A stretch of DNA of 64,000 nucleotides from Comamonas phosphati (lineage in GTDB: Bacteria > Pseudomonadota > Gammaproteobacteria > Burkholderiales > Burkholderiaceae_C), in contig NZ_BMEU01000003.1 in the NCBI RefSeq assembly GCF_014637085.1, positions 1-64,000 on the forward strand. Reading direction: 5' to 3'. This document shows, in pieces, positions 11,224-21,130 of this stretch. The position numbers and the translations under genes are program-made. The notes below the pieces were generated by a model. That model was not told the DNA's origin. It saw only the letters and a list, made by a program, of their open reading frames with translations, and ran no database searches. The number at the start of each line of letters is the position of its first letter. The first letter of the stretch is position 1.

Positions 11224-11251
11224 AAAAAAGGATGCCTCGGCATCCTTTTTT
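11224..11251 (-). terminator. Bidirectional terminator at the holA 3' end
   Basis: Stem GGATGCC / GGCATCC (11230-11236, 11239-11245) flanked by A6 on the left and T6 on the right, so it can work on both strands. It sits just beyond the holA stop and also faces the small plus-strand gene. Confidence 0.8.
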
Positions 11252-11254
11252 GTT

Positions 11255-12301
11255 TCAGCGGCCCGCCTGGGCCAGTTGCATGGCCAGCTGGCGCAAGGCC
11301 TGCCAGCTGTCGCGCGGCCAGCCTTCGCTGGGCAGGCCTTTGACGATGCCGTCCACCGTGTGGGCCGATTGCAGCAGCTGCGCGGCCGTGGCGTCGCTCA
11401 CGTGCGGCAGCAGGCGCTCGAACAAGCGCTCCTTGGGGCCCCAGATGCGGTTCTCGCGCAGCGCCATGGGCAGGGGCTTGCCCGCGGCCATGGCGTCCTT
11501 GACGCGCTTGATGTTGCGGATGTCCTCGGCCAGCGCCCAATGCACCAGCACCTCGGCCTCGCCTTCGGCCTGCAGGCCATCGAGCATGCGCATGGTGCGC
11601 GCCAGCTGGCCCGAGAGCACGGACTCGGAGAGCTTGAACACGTCGTAGCGCGCCACATTGAGCACGGCCTGCTCGACCTGCCCGAAGCCCAGCTCGCCCT
11701 GCGGGTACAGCAGCGCCAGCTTCTGGATTTCCTGGTGGGCAGCCAGCAGATTGCCCTCCACGCGGTCGGCGAAGAACTGCAGCGTGCGCTGCCCTTCCTC
11801 GCCGGCGGCCACGCGCTGGCCCTGGGCGGCCAGGCGCTGGGCGATCCAGCCGGGCAGCGCCCCGCGCTCCACGGGATCGATCTGCAGCGAGACGCCGCCG
11901 GCATCCAGCGCGGCAAACCAGGCACTGCCCCTGGTCGCCTTGTCCAGGCGCGGCAGGCTGACCAGCGTGAGCGTGCTGTCGTTGCCCTGGGCGCTTTCGG
12001 CCAGTTGCAGCAGCGCCGCGCTGCCGTCCTTGCCGGGCTTGCCGGAGGGAATGCGGATTTCCAGGATCTGCCGGTCGGCGAACAGCGACAGCGAGCCGCC
12101 CGCCGCCAGCACCGCGCTCCAATCGAAATGCGCGCCGGCCACGGTATAGCTGCTGCGCTCGGTATAGCCGACCGCCCGCGCCGCGGCGCGGATGGCATCG
12201 GCCGCCTCCTGCTGCTGCAGGGGCTCGTCCCCATGCAGGACATAGAGCGAGCGCAGGCCCTTGGCCAGATGGGCGGCAAGCTGGTTCAGGGCAAGCTGCA
12301 T
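11255..12301 (-). CDS. holA: DNA polymerase III subunit delta
   Basis: Clamp-loader subunit that opens the beta sliding clamp. The start at 12301 (MQLALNQLAAHLAKGL) gives 348 aa, the family length (343 in E. coli); an in-frame ATG nine codons upstream is possible. The N-terminal region keeps the family pattern LYVLHGDEPLQQQEAADAIR. Order leuS, lptE, holA on the minus strand is the classic proteobacterial arrangement. A palindromic repeat lies between lptE and holA. Confidence 0.93.
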   Translation of the reverse strand: MQLALNQLAAHLAKGLRSLYVLHGDEPLQQQEAADAIRAAARAVGYTERSSYTVAGAHFDWSAVLAAGGSLSLFADRQILEIRIPSGKPGKDGSAALLQLAESAQGNDSTLTLVSLPRLDKATRGSAWFAALDAGGVSLQIDPVERGALPGWIAQRLAAQGQRVAAGEEGQRTLQFFADRVEGNLLAAHQEIQKLALLYPQGELGFGQVEQAVLNVARYDVFKLSESVLSGQLARTMRMLDGLQAEGEAEVLVHWALAEDIRNIKRVKDAMAAGKPLPMALRENRIWGPKERLFERLLPHVSDATAAQLLQSAHTVDGIVKGLPSEGWPRDSWQALRQLAMQLAQAGR

Positions 12302-12352
12302 AAAATCCGTCGATACATGGCGCTGCACATGAAGCCAGCATGTCCCGAGCCC

Positions 12353-12442
12353 GAGACGCCGCGCAAGGGCCGCCCCGCAGCGAGGGCGTCGCCCCCCTCC
12401 CGCGTAGCGAGAGAGGGGGAAGCCGCGCAGCGGCTCAGGGTG
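12353..12442 (-). repeat. Stop-codon-associated palindromic repeat, copy 1
   Basis: Reads GAGACGCC...GCAAGGGCCGCCCCGCAG...GCGGCTCAGGG on the plus strand. It folds into three nested hairpins. Its GGCTCAGGG end is 4 nt from the lptE stop (minus gene). Confidence 0.85.
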
Positions 12443-12446
12443 TGCT

Positions 12447-12956
12447 TCATGTCCTCAAGCTCTTGACGGCAGACAGGCGGCGGATCATCTGCTGCACGAT
12501 GTCGTTGCGCATGTCCTTGTTGAGCATCTCTTCCTCCGCCGCCTTGGACAGGGCATTGGTTTCGTTATAGGTCACGTTGCGGATCTGGCGGATCTCGGTG
12601 GGCGGGATCACCTCGTCGCCGCCGGGCGTGCGCAGCGAGAAGCGCACCAGCAGGCGCAGCTCGATCTCACGCACCTGGCCGGCCACGTTCATGCCCACGA
12701 TCACGCGCTGCTGCTGTTCGCTGATGACCTGGCAGATCACCTCGGCCTGGTCCAGCGGCGTCGGGTCGCGCAGCACCGTGAGCTTGTCGCTGGACGACTC
12801 CAGGTTGCGGCGCAGCAGCGTGCCCACCGGCGAGCCGCGCCCCGCCTGGATGTAGATGGAGCGGAAGACGAAATTGGGCACGCCGCGCAGGCGAAAACCG
12901 CAGGCCCCCAGCAGAGGCGACAAAGCCATGGCGACCAGCAACGTACGTTTTTGCAT
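12447..12956 (-). CDS. lptE: LPS-assembly lipoprotein LptE
   Basis: Outer-membrane lipoprotein that plugs and chaperones the LptD translocon for lipopolysaccharide export. The 169-aa product has a lipoprotein signal peptide with lipobox LGAC (Cys19) and continues GFRLRGVPNFVFRSIYIQ, typical of LptE/RlpB. Placement between leuS and holA supports the identity. Repeat copies lie on both sides, so the leuS-lptE-holA transcript would carry two of them. Confidence 0.92.
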   Translation of the reverse strand: MQKRTLLVAMALSPLLGACGFRLRGVPNFVFRSIYIQAGRGSPVGTLLRRNLESSSDKLTVLRDPTPLDQAEVICQVISEQQQRVIVGMNVAGQVREIELRLLVRFSLRTPGGDEVIPPTEIRQIRNVTYNETNALSKAAEEEMLNKDMRNDIVQQMIRRLSAVKSLRT

Positions 12957-13010
12957 GAACTGTCCTTAACTTCAAGCCCTGCAGCGAGCATCGCCTCCTG
13001 CTCCAGAAAT

Positions 13011-13096
13011 ACCGAGCAAGGGCCGCCCCGCAGCGACGGTATTGTCTCCCTCCCGCGAAGCGAGAGAGGGGGAAGGCGCAACGCGCCTCAGGGGGT
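13011..13096 (-). repeat. Stop-codon-associated palindromic repeat, copy 2
   Basis: Same family (CGAGCAAGGGCCGCCCCGCA... to GCGCCTCAGGGGG). The CTCAGGGGG end is 1-2 nt from the leuS stop. The left GACGCC arm is decayed. Confidence 0.85.
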
Positions 13097-13097
13097 G

Positions 13098-15857
13098 TTA
13101 CACAACGATATTCACCAGACGGCCGGGCACGACGATGATTTTCTTGGGTGTCTTGCCTTCGGCGAACTTCTGGAAATCCTCGTTGGCCAGGGCCGCGGCC
13201 TCGATGGCGGCCTTGTCGGCCGTGGCGGACACCAGAATGGCGCCGCGCAGCTTGCCGTTGACCTGCAGCACCAGCGAGATCTCGTCCTGCACCAGCGCCT
13301 TGGGGTCGACCTTGGGCCAGGCCGCATCGAGCAGTTCGCCCAATTCGCCGGCATAGCCCAGCTCGCTCCACAGCACATGGGCCAGGTGAGGCGTGGCCGG
13401 GTAGAGCACGCGCAGCAGAATGCCGAAGCCTTCGATCAGCGCCACCTTGGCGCCGGCGTCGTCCAGGGCCTTGAAGTCTTCCAGCGCGTTGATCATCTTC
13501 ATCGCGCCCGAGACCACGGTGTTGTACTGCATGCGCTGGTAGTCGTAGTCCACCTGCTTGAGCACGGTGTGGATTTCCAGGCGCAGCGCCTTGGCGGCCT
13601 TGCCGAATTCCACGTCGTCCAGCGCCTTAACGCCGGCCACGCTGGCCACGGCCGAGGCCATGTCCATCTGCGACAGCTTGAGGCCGAAGTTGTAGACGCG
13701 GCGCAGGAAGCGGTAGCTGCCTTCGACGGCGGCGTCGTTCCACTCCAGCGTCAGCTCGGGCGGCGCGGTGAACATGGTGTACAGGCGGGCGGTGTCGGCG
13801 CCGTACTTCTCGATCAGCTCCTGCGGATCGATGCCGTTGTTCTTGGACTTGGACATGGTGCCCACGCCCTCGTAGTCGATCTCGGTGCCCACGGGCAGCA
13901 GGCCATCGGCGCTGTCCACGGCGGACTTGAGCTTGGCGCCCACGATCTTGCCGGTCTCGTCGAACACATGCTCGACGTCCTTGGGCCAGAAGTATTCCTT
14001 GGCGCCCTTGGCCGTGCGGCGGCTGTAGATGTGGTTGAGCACCATGCCCTGCGTCAGCAGCTTGGTGAAGGGCTCGTCGATCTTGAGCAGACCCAGGTCG
14101 CGCATGACCTTGGTCCAGAAGCGCGCATACAGCAGGTGCAGGATGGCGTGCTCGACACCGCCGATGTACTGGTCCATGCCGCTGCCGCCGGTAGCGGCAT
14201 TCTGGCTCCGCATCCAGTAGTCGGCGCCGGCGCCGACCATCTGCTCGCTGTTCTTGGCGTCGCAATAGCGCATGAAGTACCAGGACGAATCCACGAAGGT
14301 GTCCATGGTGTCGGTCTCGCGGCGAGCCGGCTTGCCGCAGCAGGGGCACGCGACACGGGTGGCGCTTCCTGGATGCGCCGCGTGGAAGGCCTCAGACTTG
14401 ACCAGCGGGTTGCCCGAGCCGTCGGGCACCAGGTCCTGCGGCAGCACCACGGGCAGGTCCTTCTCGGGCACGGGCTGCGGGCCGCAGTCCTCGCAGTGGA
14501 TGATGGGAATCGGCGTGCCCCAGTAGCGCTGGCGGCTGATACCCCAGTCGCGCAGGCGCCAGGTGGTCTTGAGCTCGCCCAGGCCCTTGCCGGCCAGCAG
14601 CCGGGCCACGGCGGCCACGGCATCCTTGTGGTTGAGGCCGTCGAACTCGCCGGAGGCGATCAGCACGCCGTGCTCCTTGTCGCCGTACCAGTCATGCCAC
14701 TGCTTGTCGTCGTAGGCGCCCTGGCCTTCCACGGCCACGACCTGCTTGATGGGCAGGCCGTACTTGTTGGCAAAGGCGAAGTCGCGCTCGTCGTGGGCGG
14801 GCACGCCCATCACGGCGCCGTCGCCGTAGCTCATCAGCACGTAGTTGCCGACCCAGACCTCGACCTGGGCGCCCGTGACCGGGTGGGTGACGAACAGGCC
14901 CGTGGGCAGGCCTTCCTTTTCCTTGAGGGCGAGTTCGGCCTCGGTCGTGCCGCCCTTCTTGCATTCCTCGATGAAGGCGGCGAGCTTGGCGTTGGTCGCC
15001 GCGGCGTGCAGCGCCAGCGGGTGTTCGGGGGCCACGGCGCAGAAGGTCACGCCCATGATGGTGTCGGCGCGCGTGGTGAAGACGAACATCTTGCCGTCCT
15101 GGATCAGCTGGCCGTCGGCGCCCTGGATGCCGTGCGTGAACGCAAAGCGCACGCCGGCGCTCTTGCCGATCCAGTTTTCCTGCATCAGGCGCACCTTGTC
15201 GGGCCAGCCGGTGAGCGTGGCCTTCTCGCCGCCGAGCTGCACGTGGTCCAGCAGCTCCTGCGCATAGCCGGTGATGGCCAGGTAGTAGCCGGGGATCTCG
15301 CGCTTTTCCACCAGCGCGCCGGTGCGCCAGCCGCGGCCGTCGATGACCTGCTCGTTGGCCAGCACGGTCTGGTCCACCGGGTCCCAGTTGACGACCTGGG
15401 TCTTGCGGTAGGCAATGCCTTTTTCCAGCATCTTGAGGAACAGCCACTGGTTCCACTTGTAGTAGTCGGGATCGCAGGTGGCGACTTCGCGGCTCCAGTC
15501 GATGGCCAGGCCCATGGCCTGCATCTGCTTCTTCATGTACGCGATGTTCTCGTACGTCCACTTGGCCGGCGGCACCTTGTTCTTGAGCGCCGCGTTCTCG
15601 GCCGGCAGGCCGAAAGCGTCCCAGCCCATGGGCATCAGCACGTTGTAGCCCTTCATGCGCAGCTGGCGCGTGAGCATGTCGTTGATGGTGTAGTTGCGCA
15701 CATGGCCCATGTGCAGCTTGCCGCTGGGGTAGGGCAGCATGGAGCAGGCGTAGAACTTGGGCTTGGTCTCGTCTTCCGTGACGCGGTAGGCGTCCTGGGC
15801 GGTCCAGCGGTCCTGCGCGGCGCGCTCGACCTCGATGTGGTTGTACTTTTCTTGCAT
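13098..15857 (-). CDS. leuS: Leucyl-tRNA synthetase
   Basis: Class I aminoacyl-tRNA synthetase charging tRNA-Leu. The start at 15857 ([15 protein letters not shown]) gives 919 aa. The HIGH-type motif appears as HMGH (residues 49-52) and the second signature as TMSKS in [16 protein letters not shown], with threonine where KMSKS has its first lysine. The editing domain (CP1) and a zinc-type cluster ([12 protein letters not shown]) lie between. Full length is preserved. It begins the leuS-lptE-holA run; about 250 nt of non-coding DNA separate it from exbD. Confidence 0.97.
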   Translation of the reverse strand: MQEKYNHIEVERAAQDRWTAQDAYRVTEDETKPKFYACSMLPYPSGKLHMGHVRNYTINDMLTRQLRMKGYNVLMPMGWDAFGLPAENAALKNKVPPAKWTYENIAYMKKQMQAMGLAIDWSREVATCDPDYYKWNQWLFLKMLEKGIAYRKTQVVNWDPVDQTVLANEQVIDGRGWRTGALVEKREIPGYYLAITGYAQELLDHVQLGGEKATLTGWPDKVRLMQENWIGKSAGVRFAFTHGIQGADGQLIQDGKMFVFTTRADTIMGVTFCAVAPEHPLALHAAATNAKLAAFIEECKKGGTTEAELALKEKEGLPTGLFVTHPVTGAQVEVWVGNYVLMSYGDGAVMGVPAHDERDFAFANKYGLPIKQVVAVEGQGAYDDKQWHDWYGDKEHGVLIASGEFDGLNHKDAVAAVARLLAGKGLGELKTTWRLRDWGISRQRYWGTPIPIIHCEDCGPQPVPEKDLPVVLPQDLVPDGSGNPLVKSEAFHAAHPGSATRVACPCCGKPARRETDTMDTFVDSSWYFMRYCDAKNSEQMVGAGADYWMRSQNAATGGSGMDQYIGGVEHAILHLLYARFWTKVMRDLGLLKIDEPFTKLLTQGMVLNHIYSRRTAKGAKEYFWPKDVEHVFDETGKIVGAKLKSAVDSADGLLPVGTEIDYEGVGTMSKSKNNGIDPQELIEKYGADTARLYTMFTAPPELTLEWNDAAVEGSYRFLRRVYNFGLKLSQMDMASAVASVAGVKALDDVEFGKAAKALRLEIHTVLKQVDYDYQRMQYNTVVSGAMKMINALEDFKALDDAGAKVALIEGFGILLRVLYPATPHLAHVLWSELGYAGELGELLDAAWPKVDPKALVQDEISLVLQVNGKLRGAILVSATADKAAIEAAALANEDFQKFAEGKTPKKIIVVPGRLVNIVV

Positions 15858-16106
15858 GGTGCAGTGCGGTGGCCGTCGGCCCCATGGGCCCGGCAAGGTG
15901 GTAATCCGAAATCAGCAGGGATTTTAGGCGCCCTGCCCGAACATGCAGGTTTAGAGCGTATTTACGCCGCCTTGAAACGACAGAGCCATCAAATCAGTGA
16001 GCAATTTGCGTTGATCAATTGGTAATGCGCTAATGCGCATCGGTGCAGACACGGCGCCGCAACCAGCCAGGCCTCTTGCAGCGATACGCGCGGTCACCGC
16101 GCCGCA

Positions 16107-16538
16107 TCAGCGCTTGTCGGGCTCCGTGACGAAGCCTATGCGCGTGAGCCCCGCCGCGTGGGCCCAGCCCATGAGCTCGACCACGCGCCCGTAGGGCACC
16201 GCGGTGTCCGCGCGCAGCTGGATTTCGGTGTCGGGCCGGCGGCCTCCCAGGGCGTTGAGCTGCTGCTGCACGGCCTCGTCGCTGGCTTCCCGGCCCTGCA
16301 CCCAGATCGCGCCGCTGGGATTGATCTCCACCAGCAGCGTCTCGCTGCGCGCCACCGTGCCTTGCGGCGCGGCGGACCGGGCCTTGGGCAACTGCAGGCG
16401 CAGGCTGGCGGCCAGCATGGGCGCCGCCAGAATGAAGATCACCACCAGCACCAGCATCACATCCACCAGCGGCGTGACGTTGATGCTGCTGATCGGTACG
16501 TCGCCGCTCTGGCGCGTGTTCAGTCTGCCGAATGCCAT
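16107..16538 (-). CDS. exbD: ExbD/TolR-family protein
   Basis: Component of a proton-driven inner-membrane motor that energises outer-membrane transport. The 143-aa protein has one membrane segment holding the family aspartate (INVTPLVDVMLVLVVIFIL) and a periplasmic domain ending IGFVTEPDKR. It follows exbB with a 16-nt gap. The INVTP form suggests ExbD rather than TolR. No tonB is adjacent; it may be encoded elsewhere. A GC-rich hairpin (16088-16102) without a U tract lies just after the stop. Confidence 0.88.
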   Translation of the reverse strand: MAFGRLNTRQSGDVPISSINVTPLVDVMLVLVVIFILAAPMLAASLRLQLPKARSAAPQGTVARSETLLVEINPSGAIWVQGREASDEAVQQQLNALGGRRPDTEIQLRADTAVPYGRVVELMGWAHAAGLTRIGFVTEPDKR

Positions 16539-16554
16539 GGCCGCTCACCCGGCC

Positions 16555-17229
16555 TTACCCGGCGTCGCCGCCGAACTGGGCCTGCAGGTCATGGGCAAAC
16601 CCTTCCAGCAGGGCCTGCAGCATGCCGGCGGCGCGGCCAAACAGGTTGTAGGCCAGCACTGCCGGCAAGGCCACGGCCAGGCCCGCGGCCGTCATCACCA
16701 GCGCTTCGCCCACCGGCCCGGCCAGCTGCTCTATGCCGACCTGGCCGCTGCCGGCCAGCACGCCCAGCGCATGGTGGATGCCCCAGACCGTGCCCAGCAG
16801 CCCCACGAACGGCGCCGTGGCGCCTATGGTGGCCAGCAGCGTCTGGCCCCATTGCAGCTGCAGCGAAGCGGCATCCAGCCCGGCGCGCAGGCCGCGCATC
16901 AGCCGCTGGCCGTGGCTGGCGCGCCCGGCCAGGCCTGTACTCGCCGTCGTCGATGCAAAATCCTGGGGCAGCGCCAGCACCATGGACCGCAGCAGCTGGC
17001 GCGCATCCAGGCCGTGCACGGCGGCCTGCGCCTGCGCCACGTCAGGCGCCTGCCAGAAGGATGCGATGGCCCTGGAGACACTGCGCCGCGCCGAGGCCAT
17101 GAACCAGAGCTTGTAGACGATGATCACCCAGCTGGCCACGGACATCGCCAGCATCACCACGGCCGTGCTGCGCGTCACCGCATCGCCTTGTTCCAGCCAT
17201 TGCCACAGTCCCGCAGACATCTTGCTCAC
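16555..17229 (-). CDS. exbB: ExbB/TolQ/MotA-family proton channel
   Basis: Proton-channel partner of the downstream ExbD-like protein. The 224-aa product has three predicted membrane segments, one near residues 20-40 and two around the conserved stretch APFVGLLGTVWGIHHAL and the following EALVMTAAGLAVALPAVLAYN. Like its partner it could serve TonB- or Tol-type energisation. dapB lies 52 nt upstream, separated by a weak GC-rich stem (17248-17265) without a U tract, so read-through from bamE-dapB is plausible. Confidence 0.88.
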   Translation of the reverse strand: MSKMSAGLWQWLEQGDAVTRSTAVVMLAMSVASWVIIVYKLWFMASARRSVSRAIASFWQAPDVAQAQAAVHGLDARQLLRSMVLALPQDFASTTASTGLAGRASHGQRLMRGLRAGLDAASLQLQWGQTLLATIGATAPFVGLLGTVWGIHHALGVLAGSGQVGIEQLAGPVGEALVMTAAGLAVALPAVLAYNLFGRAAGMLQALLEGFAHDLQAQFGGDAG

Positions 17230-17281
17230 CTCGCTCCGGATACGACAAGGGGCCAGCCGGCCCCTCGAATCATGGTGTGAA

Positions 17282-18127
17282 TCAGCGCAGATTCAGCACA
17301 TCGAACATGTCGAACTGGCCGCTCTTCTTGCCCGCCAGATAGCCCACGGCACGCAGGCTGCCTTGCGCGTAGCCGGCGCGGCTGCTGGACTTGTGCGAGA
17401 TCTCGATGCGCTCGCCGGTGCCGGCGAACAGCACGGTATGGTCGCCCACGATGTCGCCGCCGCGCACGGTGGCAAAGCCTATGGTGTCCTCCTTGCGTTC
17501 GCCCGTGTGGCCGAAGCGCTCGTAGACGGCACGATCGGCCAATGTGGTGCCCTGGGCTTCGGCGATCACCTCGCCCATCTTGATGGCCGTGCCCGAGGGC
17601 GCGTCGACCTTGTGCTTGTGGTGGGCCTCGACGATCTCGATGTCGTAGCCGGTGCGCAGCGCCTTGGCCGCCATCTCCAGCAGCTTGAGGGTCACGTTCA
17701 CGCCCACGCTCATATTGGGCGCCAGCATCAGCGCGGTCTTCTTGGCATATTCGGCGATCTGCGCCTTCTGCGCTTCGGAAAAGCCGGTGGTGCCGATCAC
17801 CACTTTCACGCCCAGTTCGGCAGCCACGGCCAGATGCTCCATCGTGCCATCGGGGCGCGTGAAGTCGATCAGGCAATCGGCCTTGGCCAGCGCGGCGCGG
17901 ATATCGCTTTCGATCTTCAGCCCGCTGGGCTGGCCCAGGAAGGCCGAAGGGTCGGTGCCGATGGCGGGGCTGCCGGGAAGGTCCAGAGCCGCGGCCAGCA
18001 CGCAGTCGCGGCTGCTCAGGATGGCTTCGATCAGCATCCGGCCCATGCGGCCGGAGGCGCCCGCCACGGCAACGCGCTGGGGGGTGGAAGAAGATGCGGT
18101 GTTTGCGGTCATGGCGCTATCGCTCAT
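17282..18127 (-). CDS. dapB: 4-hydroxy-tetrahydrodipicolinate reductase
   Basis: NAD(P)H-dependent step of the diaminopimelate/lysine pathway. The Rossmann loop [14 protein letters not shown] lies near the N terminus and the substrate motif [20 protein letters not shown] is complete. Start candidates are 18127 ([13 protein letters not shown], 281 aa, used here) and 18112 (MTANTASSS); an upstream ATG at 18187 would give a longer unusual N terminus. It follows bamE on the same strand. Confidence 0.95.
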   Translation of the reverse strand: MSDSAMTANTASSSTPQRVAVAGASGRMGRMLIEAILSSRDCVLAAALDLPGSPAIGTDPSAFLGQPSGLKIESDIRAALAKADCLIDFTRPDGTMEHLAVAAELGVKVVIGTTGFSEAQKAQIAEYAKKTALMLAPNMSVGVNVTLKLLEMAAKALRTGYDIEIVEAHHKHKVDAPSGTAIKMGEVIAEAQGTTLADRAVYERFGHTGERKEDTIGFATVRGGDIVGDHTVLFAGTGERIEISHKSSSRAGYAQGSLRAVGYLAGKKSGQFDMFDVLNLR

Positions 18128-18199
18128 GGTGTTGCCGGCGCCTGCTGTTGCCTGCGGGCACCGGTCAAAGTTCAAATCGGAAATCAAGGCTGCGGGCCG

Positions 18200-18766
18200 T
18201 CAATAGCGCGCAGCCGGCTCCAGCGGGGGATAGCTGACGGCGGCGGACGGCTGGCGGTCTTCAGGCTTGTCGGAGTCGGGCTCCTTGCGCGGCGGGTACT
18301 TGGCCAGCTGGGCCTCCGTGGCTTCGAGCTGCGGCACCTTGGGCTTGCCCTTCAGGCCCTTGAGGCTGGCCACGAACTCGGCCTCCGAAGGCATGTCGTC
18401 GCCTTCGGCGCGCACAAAGCGGTCGCCCTCGAAGAACACGGCCAGCTTGCGCACCTGGGGGTCGACGTCGGGGCGCTTGATCGTGAACACATATTCCCAG
18501 CGGTCGGCGTGGAACACGCTGGTCACCAGCGGCGTACCCAGGATGTCGCGGACCTGCTGCCGACTCATGCCGGGCTGCAGCGCCTGCACCTGTTCCTTGG
18601 AGACGAAATTGCCTTGCACCACGTCCACCTTGTAGGGCGTGATGACATTGGCGACACGGTGAGCTGCTCCATCGAGACTGTTGCAGCCGGCCAATGCCGC
18701 TGCGACTGCCAGCGTCAGGGCCAGGCCGGCGCGGCTACGTGCTTGAACATGCATGGATAATGGCAT
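18200..18766 (-). CDS. bamE: Outer-membrane assembly lipoprotein BamE (OmlA)
   Basis: Lipoprotein of the BAM complex that inserts outer-membrane beta-barrels. The start at 18766 (MPLSMHVQARSRAGLAL) gives 188 aa with a clean lipobox LAGC. The core PGMSRQQVRDILGTPLVTSVF, followed by WEYVF, is typical of the SmpA/OmlA domain. A 60-residue proline- and charge-rich tail after the domain is longer than in E. coli BamE. It is divergent from fur, as in many proteobacteria. Confidence 0.92.
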   Translation of the reverse strand: MPLSMHVQARSRAGLALTLAVAAALAGCNSLDGAAHRVANVITPYKVDVVQGNFVSKEQVQALQPGMSRQQVRDILGTPLVTSVFHADRWEYVFTIKRPDVDPQVRKLAVFFEGDRFVRAEGDDMPSEAEFVASLKGLKGKPKVPQLEATEAQLAKYPPRKEPDSDKPEDRQPSAAVSYPPLEPAARY

Positions 18767-18786
18767 AGGGATATGATCGGGATCAT
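18755..18786. promoter_or_regulatory. Candidate regulatory site between bamE and fur
   Basis: The divergent bamE-fur region holds a run of NATWAT-like units (GATAAT, GGATAT, GATCAT) and a palindrome TGATC-GG-GATCA (18774-18785). Overlapping NATWAT hexamers are the way Fur boxes are often described, so fur autoregulation is possible. The match to a canonical 19-bp Fur box is imperfect. Confidence 0.3.
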
Positions 18787-18890
18787 TGTAGCGGCTGGTT
18801 CCGATGGCGCCCGATGATCCAACGGCCCCGGTGCCAGGGCCATTGACTGCCGACCATGCCGGGCACGGCGATTCTCCAAGAAACCCTGAC

Positions 18891-19319
18891 ATGAAGAACA
18901 TCGACGAACTCAAGAGCACAGGCCTGAAGGCCACCTTGCCGCGCCTGAAGATCCTGGAAATCTTCCAGACCGGCTCCCAGCGCCATATGACGGCCGAAGA
19001 CGTGTTCCGCGTGCTGCTGGACGAGCGCTCGGACATCGGCCTGGCCACGGTCTACCGCGTGCTCACCCAGTTCGAGCAGGCCGGCATACTGATCCGCAGC
19101 AACTTCGAAAGCGGCAAGGCCGTCTACGAGCTCAACGAAGGCCAGCACCACGACCACTTCGTCTGCACCGGCTGCGGCAAGGTCGAGGAGTTCTACGACG
19201 CCGAGATCGAAAAGCGCCAGAACCTGATCGCCAAGTCCAAGGGCTGGGTGATCCAGGACCACTCCATGGCGCTGTATGGCCAGTGCGCGGAATGCGCCAA
19301 GCGCTCCACGCACCGATAG
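18891..19319 (+). CDS. fur: Ferric uptake regulator Fur
   Basis: Metal-dependent repressor of iron uptake genes. The start at 18891 ([20 protein letters not shown]) gives the standard 142 aa; the upstream in-frame extension is rejected. The winged helix occupies the N-terminal half, then come the metal motif [15 protein letters not shown] (His86, His87, His89; Cys92, Cys95) and a second cysteine pair (Cys132, Cys135) near the C terminus, as in zinc-containing Fur. It is monocistronic, with a strong terminator 28 nt after the stop. Confidence 0.97.
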   Translation: MKNIDELKSTGLKATLPRLKILEIFQTGSQRHMTAEDVFRVLLDERSDIGLATVYRVLTQFEQAGILIRSNFESGKAVYELNEGQHHDHFVCTGCGKVEEFYDAEIEKRQNLIAKSKGWVIQDHSMALYGQCAECAKRSTHR

Positions 19320-19346
19320 TTCCATCCACCCTCAGGGGCTGCATGC

Positions 19347-19377
19347 AGGGCGAAGCACGCAAATGCTTCGCCCTTTT
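19347..19377 (+). terminator. Terminator after fur
   Basis: An 11-bp stem AGGGCGAAGCA / TGCTTCGCCCT (19347-19357, 19364-19374) with a 6-nt loop, then TTTT. Confidence 0.88.
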
Positions 19378-19501
19378 GCTTTTGGCACCATCCGTTTGCA
19401 CGCTGCAACCGGCACCCGGCAGAAGAAACACCGGTTTCAAGCTGTTGTTCAGCCCGGACGGCTAACCTGCTTCCATCTCAAGAAAGCGACAAGGGGGTTG
19501 C

Positions 19502-21109
19502 ATGCGCTGGCCGCACTTCTCTGCAGAAAAATGCTGGATCTGGATGGCAGCCGCCACGCTGGCAGGCTGCGCCGCCTTGCCTCCGGGTGCATCCACTCCC
19601 TATAGCCCCAACCCCCTGACTCAGCAGGCGCTGGCCAGCCCTCAGCTGACAGCGCCGCTGACGGCTGAACAACGCCGGCAGTGGCTGGACCGCGTCACCT
19701 GGGGCGTCACCGACAGCGACGACGCCCGGTTGCAGCAGCTGGGCCTGCAGAACTGGCTGGCGCGGCAGCTCAGGCCCGATTCCAGCCCCATGCCCGCCGA
19801 AGCGCAGCAGCGGATCGAGGCGCTGGACATCAGCCGGCGCAGCATGGAGCAGATCCAGCAGGATGCCGCCGCCCAGCGCCAGGCCATCCGCAACGCCGCC
19901 GATCCCGAAGAGAAGACACGCCTGGGCCAGGCCTTGCAGCGCCAGCTCAACCAGTGGGCCCAGGAAGCCCAGAAGCGCCACCTGCTGCGCGCCCTGTATT
20001 CCCCGCACCAGCTGCAGGAACGGATGACCTGGTTCTGGATGAACCATTTCAATGTCAGCACGCGCAAGGGCGATGTCCGCATGTGGGTGGGGGACTATGA
20101 GGAGCACGCCATCCGCCCCCATGCGCTGGGCAACTTCCGCCAGCTGCTGGAAGCCAGCATGCGCCACCCGGCCATGCTGCTGTACCTGGACAATGCCAGC
20201 AACGCCGCCGGCCACATCAACGAAAACTACGCACGCGAACTGCTGGAGCTGCACACCATGGGCGTGGGCAGCGGCTACACCCAGGCCGACGTACAGGCCA
20301 TGGCCCATGTGCTGACGGGCGTCGGCTTCAGCGTGCGCGAAGCCGGTGCGCCCGCCCCCAGGCTGCGCCCGGAGCGGCGCGGCGACTATGTGCGCCAGGG
20401 CTTTTTCGAGTTCAACCCCAACCGCCACGACTATGCGCCCCAGGTCTTCCTCGGCCGCCCGCTGCAGGGCCAGGGCATGGCCCGGGTGGAAGAGGCGCTG
20501 GACCGCATCGTGGCTGCTCCGGCCACCGCACACTTTGTTGCCCGCAAGCTGGTGGTTTATTTTCTTGGCGACAACCCCTCGCCGCAACTGGTGGAGCGCA
20601 CCGCACAGGCCTTCGAGCGCAGCCGCGGCGACATCGCCGCCACGCTGGCCACGCTGCTCACGGCACCCGAGGCCATGCAGCACTTCGGCCAGCGCTTCAA
20701 GGACCCGGTGCACTATGTCGTCGGCGCCACGCGCCTGGCCTACGAGCAGCGGGTGGCCGCCGACATGGCCCCGCTGCTGGGCTGGCTCAACCGCCTGGGC
20801 GAGCCGCTTTACGGCCACGAGACGCCCGATGGCTATCCGCTGGGCCAGTCGGACTGGTCCAGCTCCGGCCAGATGGCCTCCCGCTTCGAGGTGGCGCGCC
20901 AGATGGCCGCACGTGGCGCCGTGCTGTTCCGCACCGATCCCCAGGACGCGCTCGAAAAGCCGCCCTATCCCGAGCTGGCCAAGCGCGGCAGCGCGCAGGC
21001 GCGCCTGCCATCCTGGAGCGCCCGTTCGCGCGAAGCCCTGGCCCAGGCCCGAAACCCCGTGGACTGGAACACATACTTTCTCTCCGCCCCCGAAATGATG
21101 TTCCGCTGA
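19502..21109 (+). CDS. DUF1800 lipoprotein
   Basis: A 535-aa exported protein of the DUF1800 family, function unknown. The N terminus has a lipobox LAGC (Cys23) after a hydrophobic segment, so it is probably outer-membrane anchored. The typical stretch is seen: MTWFWMNHFNVSTRKG, NYARELLELHTMGV and the C-terminal MASRFEVARQMAARG. AAGGGGG precedes the ATG. It is followed 21 nt later by the DUF1501 gene; the two families almost always occur as such a pair and probably act together in the envelope. Confidence 0.85.
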   Translation: MRWPHFSAEKCWIWMAAATLAGCAALPPGASTPYSPNPLTQQALASPQLTAPLTAEQRRQWLDRVTWGVTDSDDARLQQLGLQNWLARQLRPDSSPMPAEAQQRIEALDISRRSMEQIQQDAAAQRQAIRNAADPEEKTRLGQALQRQLNQWAQEAQKRHLLRALYSPHQLQERMTWFWMNHFNVSTRKGDVRMWVGDYEEHAIRPHALGNFRQLLEASMRHPAMLLYLDNASNAAGHINENYARELLELHTMGVGSGYTQADVQAMAHVLTGVGFSVREAGAPAPRLRPERRGDYVRQGFFEFNPNRHDYAPQVFLGRPLQGQGMARVEEALDRIVAAPATAHFVARKLVVYFLGDNPSPQLVERTAQAFERSRGDIAATLATLLTAPEAMQHFGQRFKDPVHYVVGATRLAYEQRVAADMAPLLGWLNRLGEPLYGHETPDGYPLGQSDWSSSGQMASRFEVARQMAARGAVLFRTDPQDALEKPPYPELAKRGSAQARLPSWSARSREALAQARNPVDWNTYFLSAPEMMFR

Positions 21110-21130
21110 CCTCCGGCCCTGGAGCTTTCC

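Noticed and set aside
12951-16025. 1024-codon plus-strand frame antisense to leuS
   Set aside because: Histidine/glycine-rich, typical of the reverse complement of GC-rich genes; leuS on the other strand is unmistakable. Similar long antisense frames over gshB, kup, trkH, trkA, proA, ALDH and others were treated the same way.
15858-16106. tRNA or small RNA between leuS and exbD
   Set aside because: No cloverleaf or terminator pairing could be built; only a short repeat TAATGCGC TAATGCGC and a GC hairpin near exbD are present.
17248-17265. Terminator between dapB and exbB
   Set aside because: A 7-bp GC stem is present, but no U tract follows on the minus strand.
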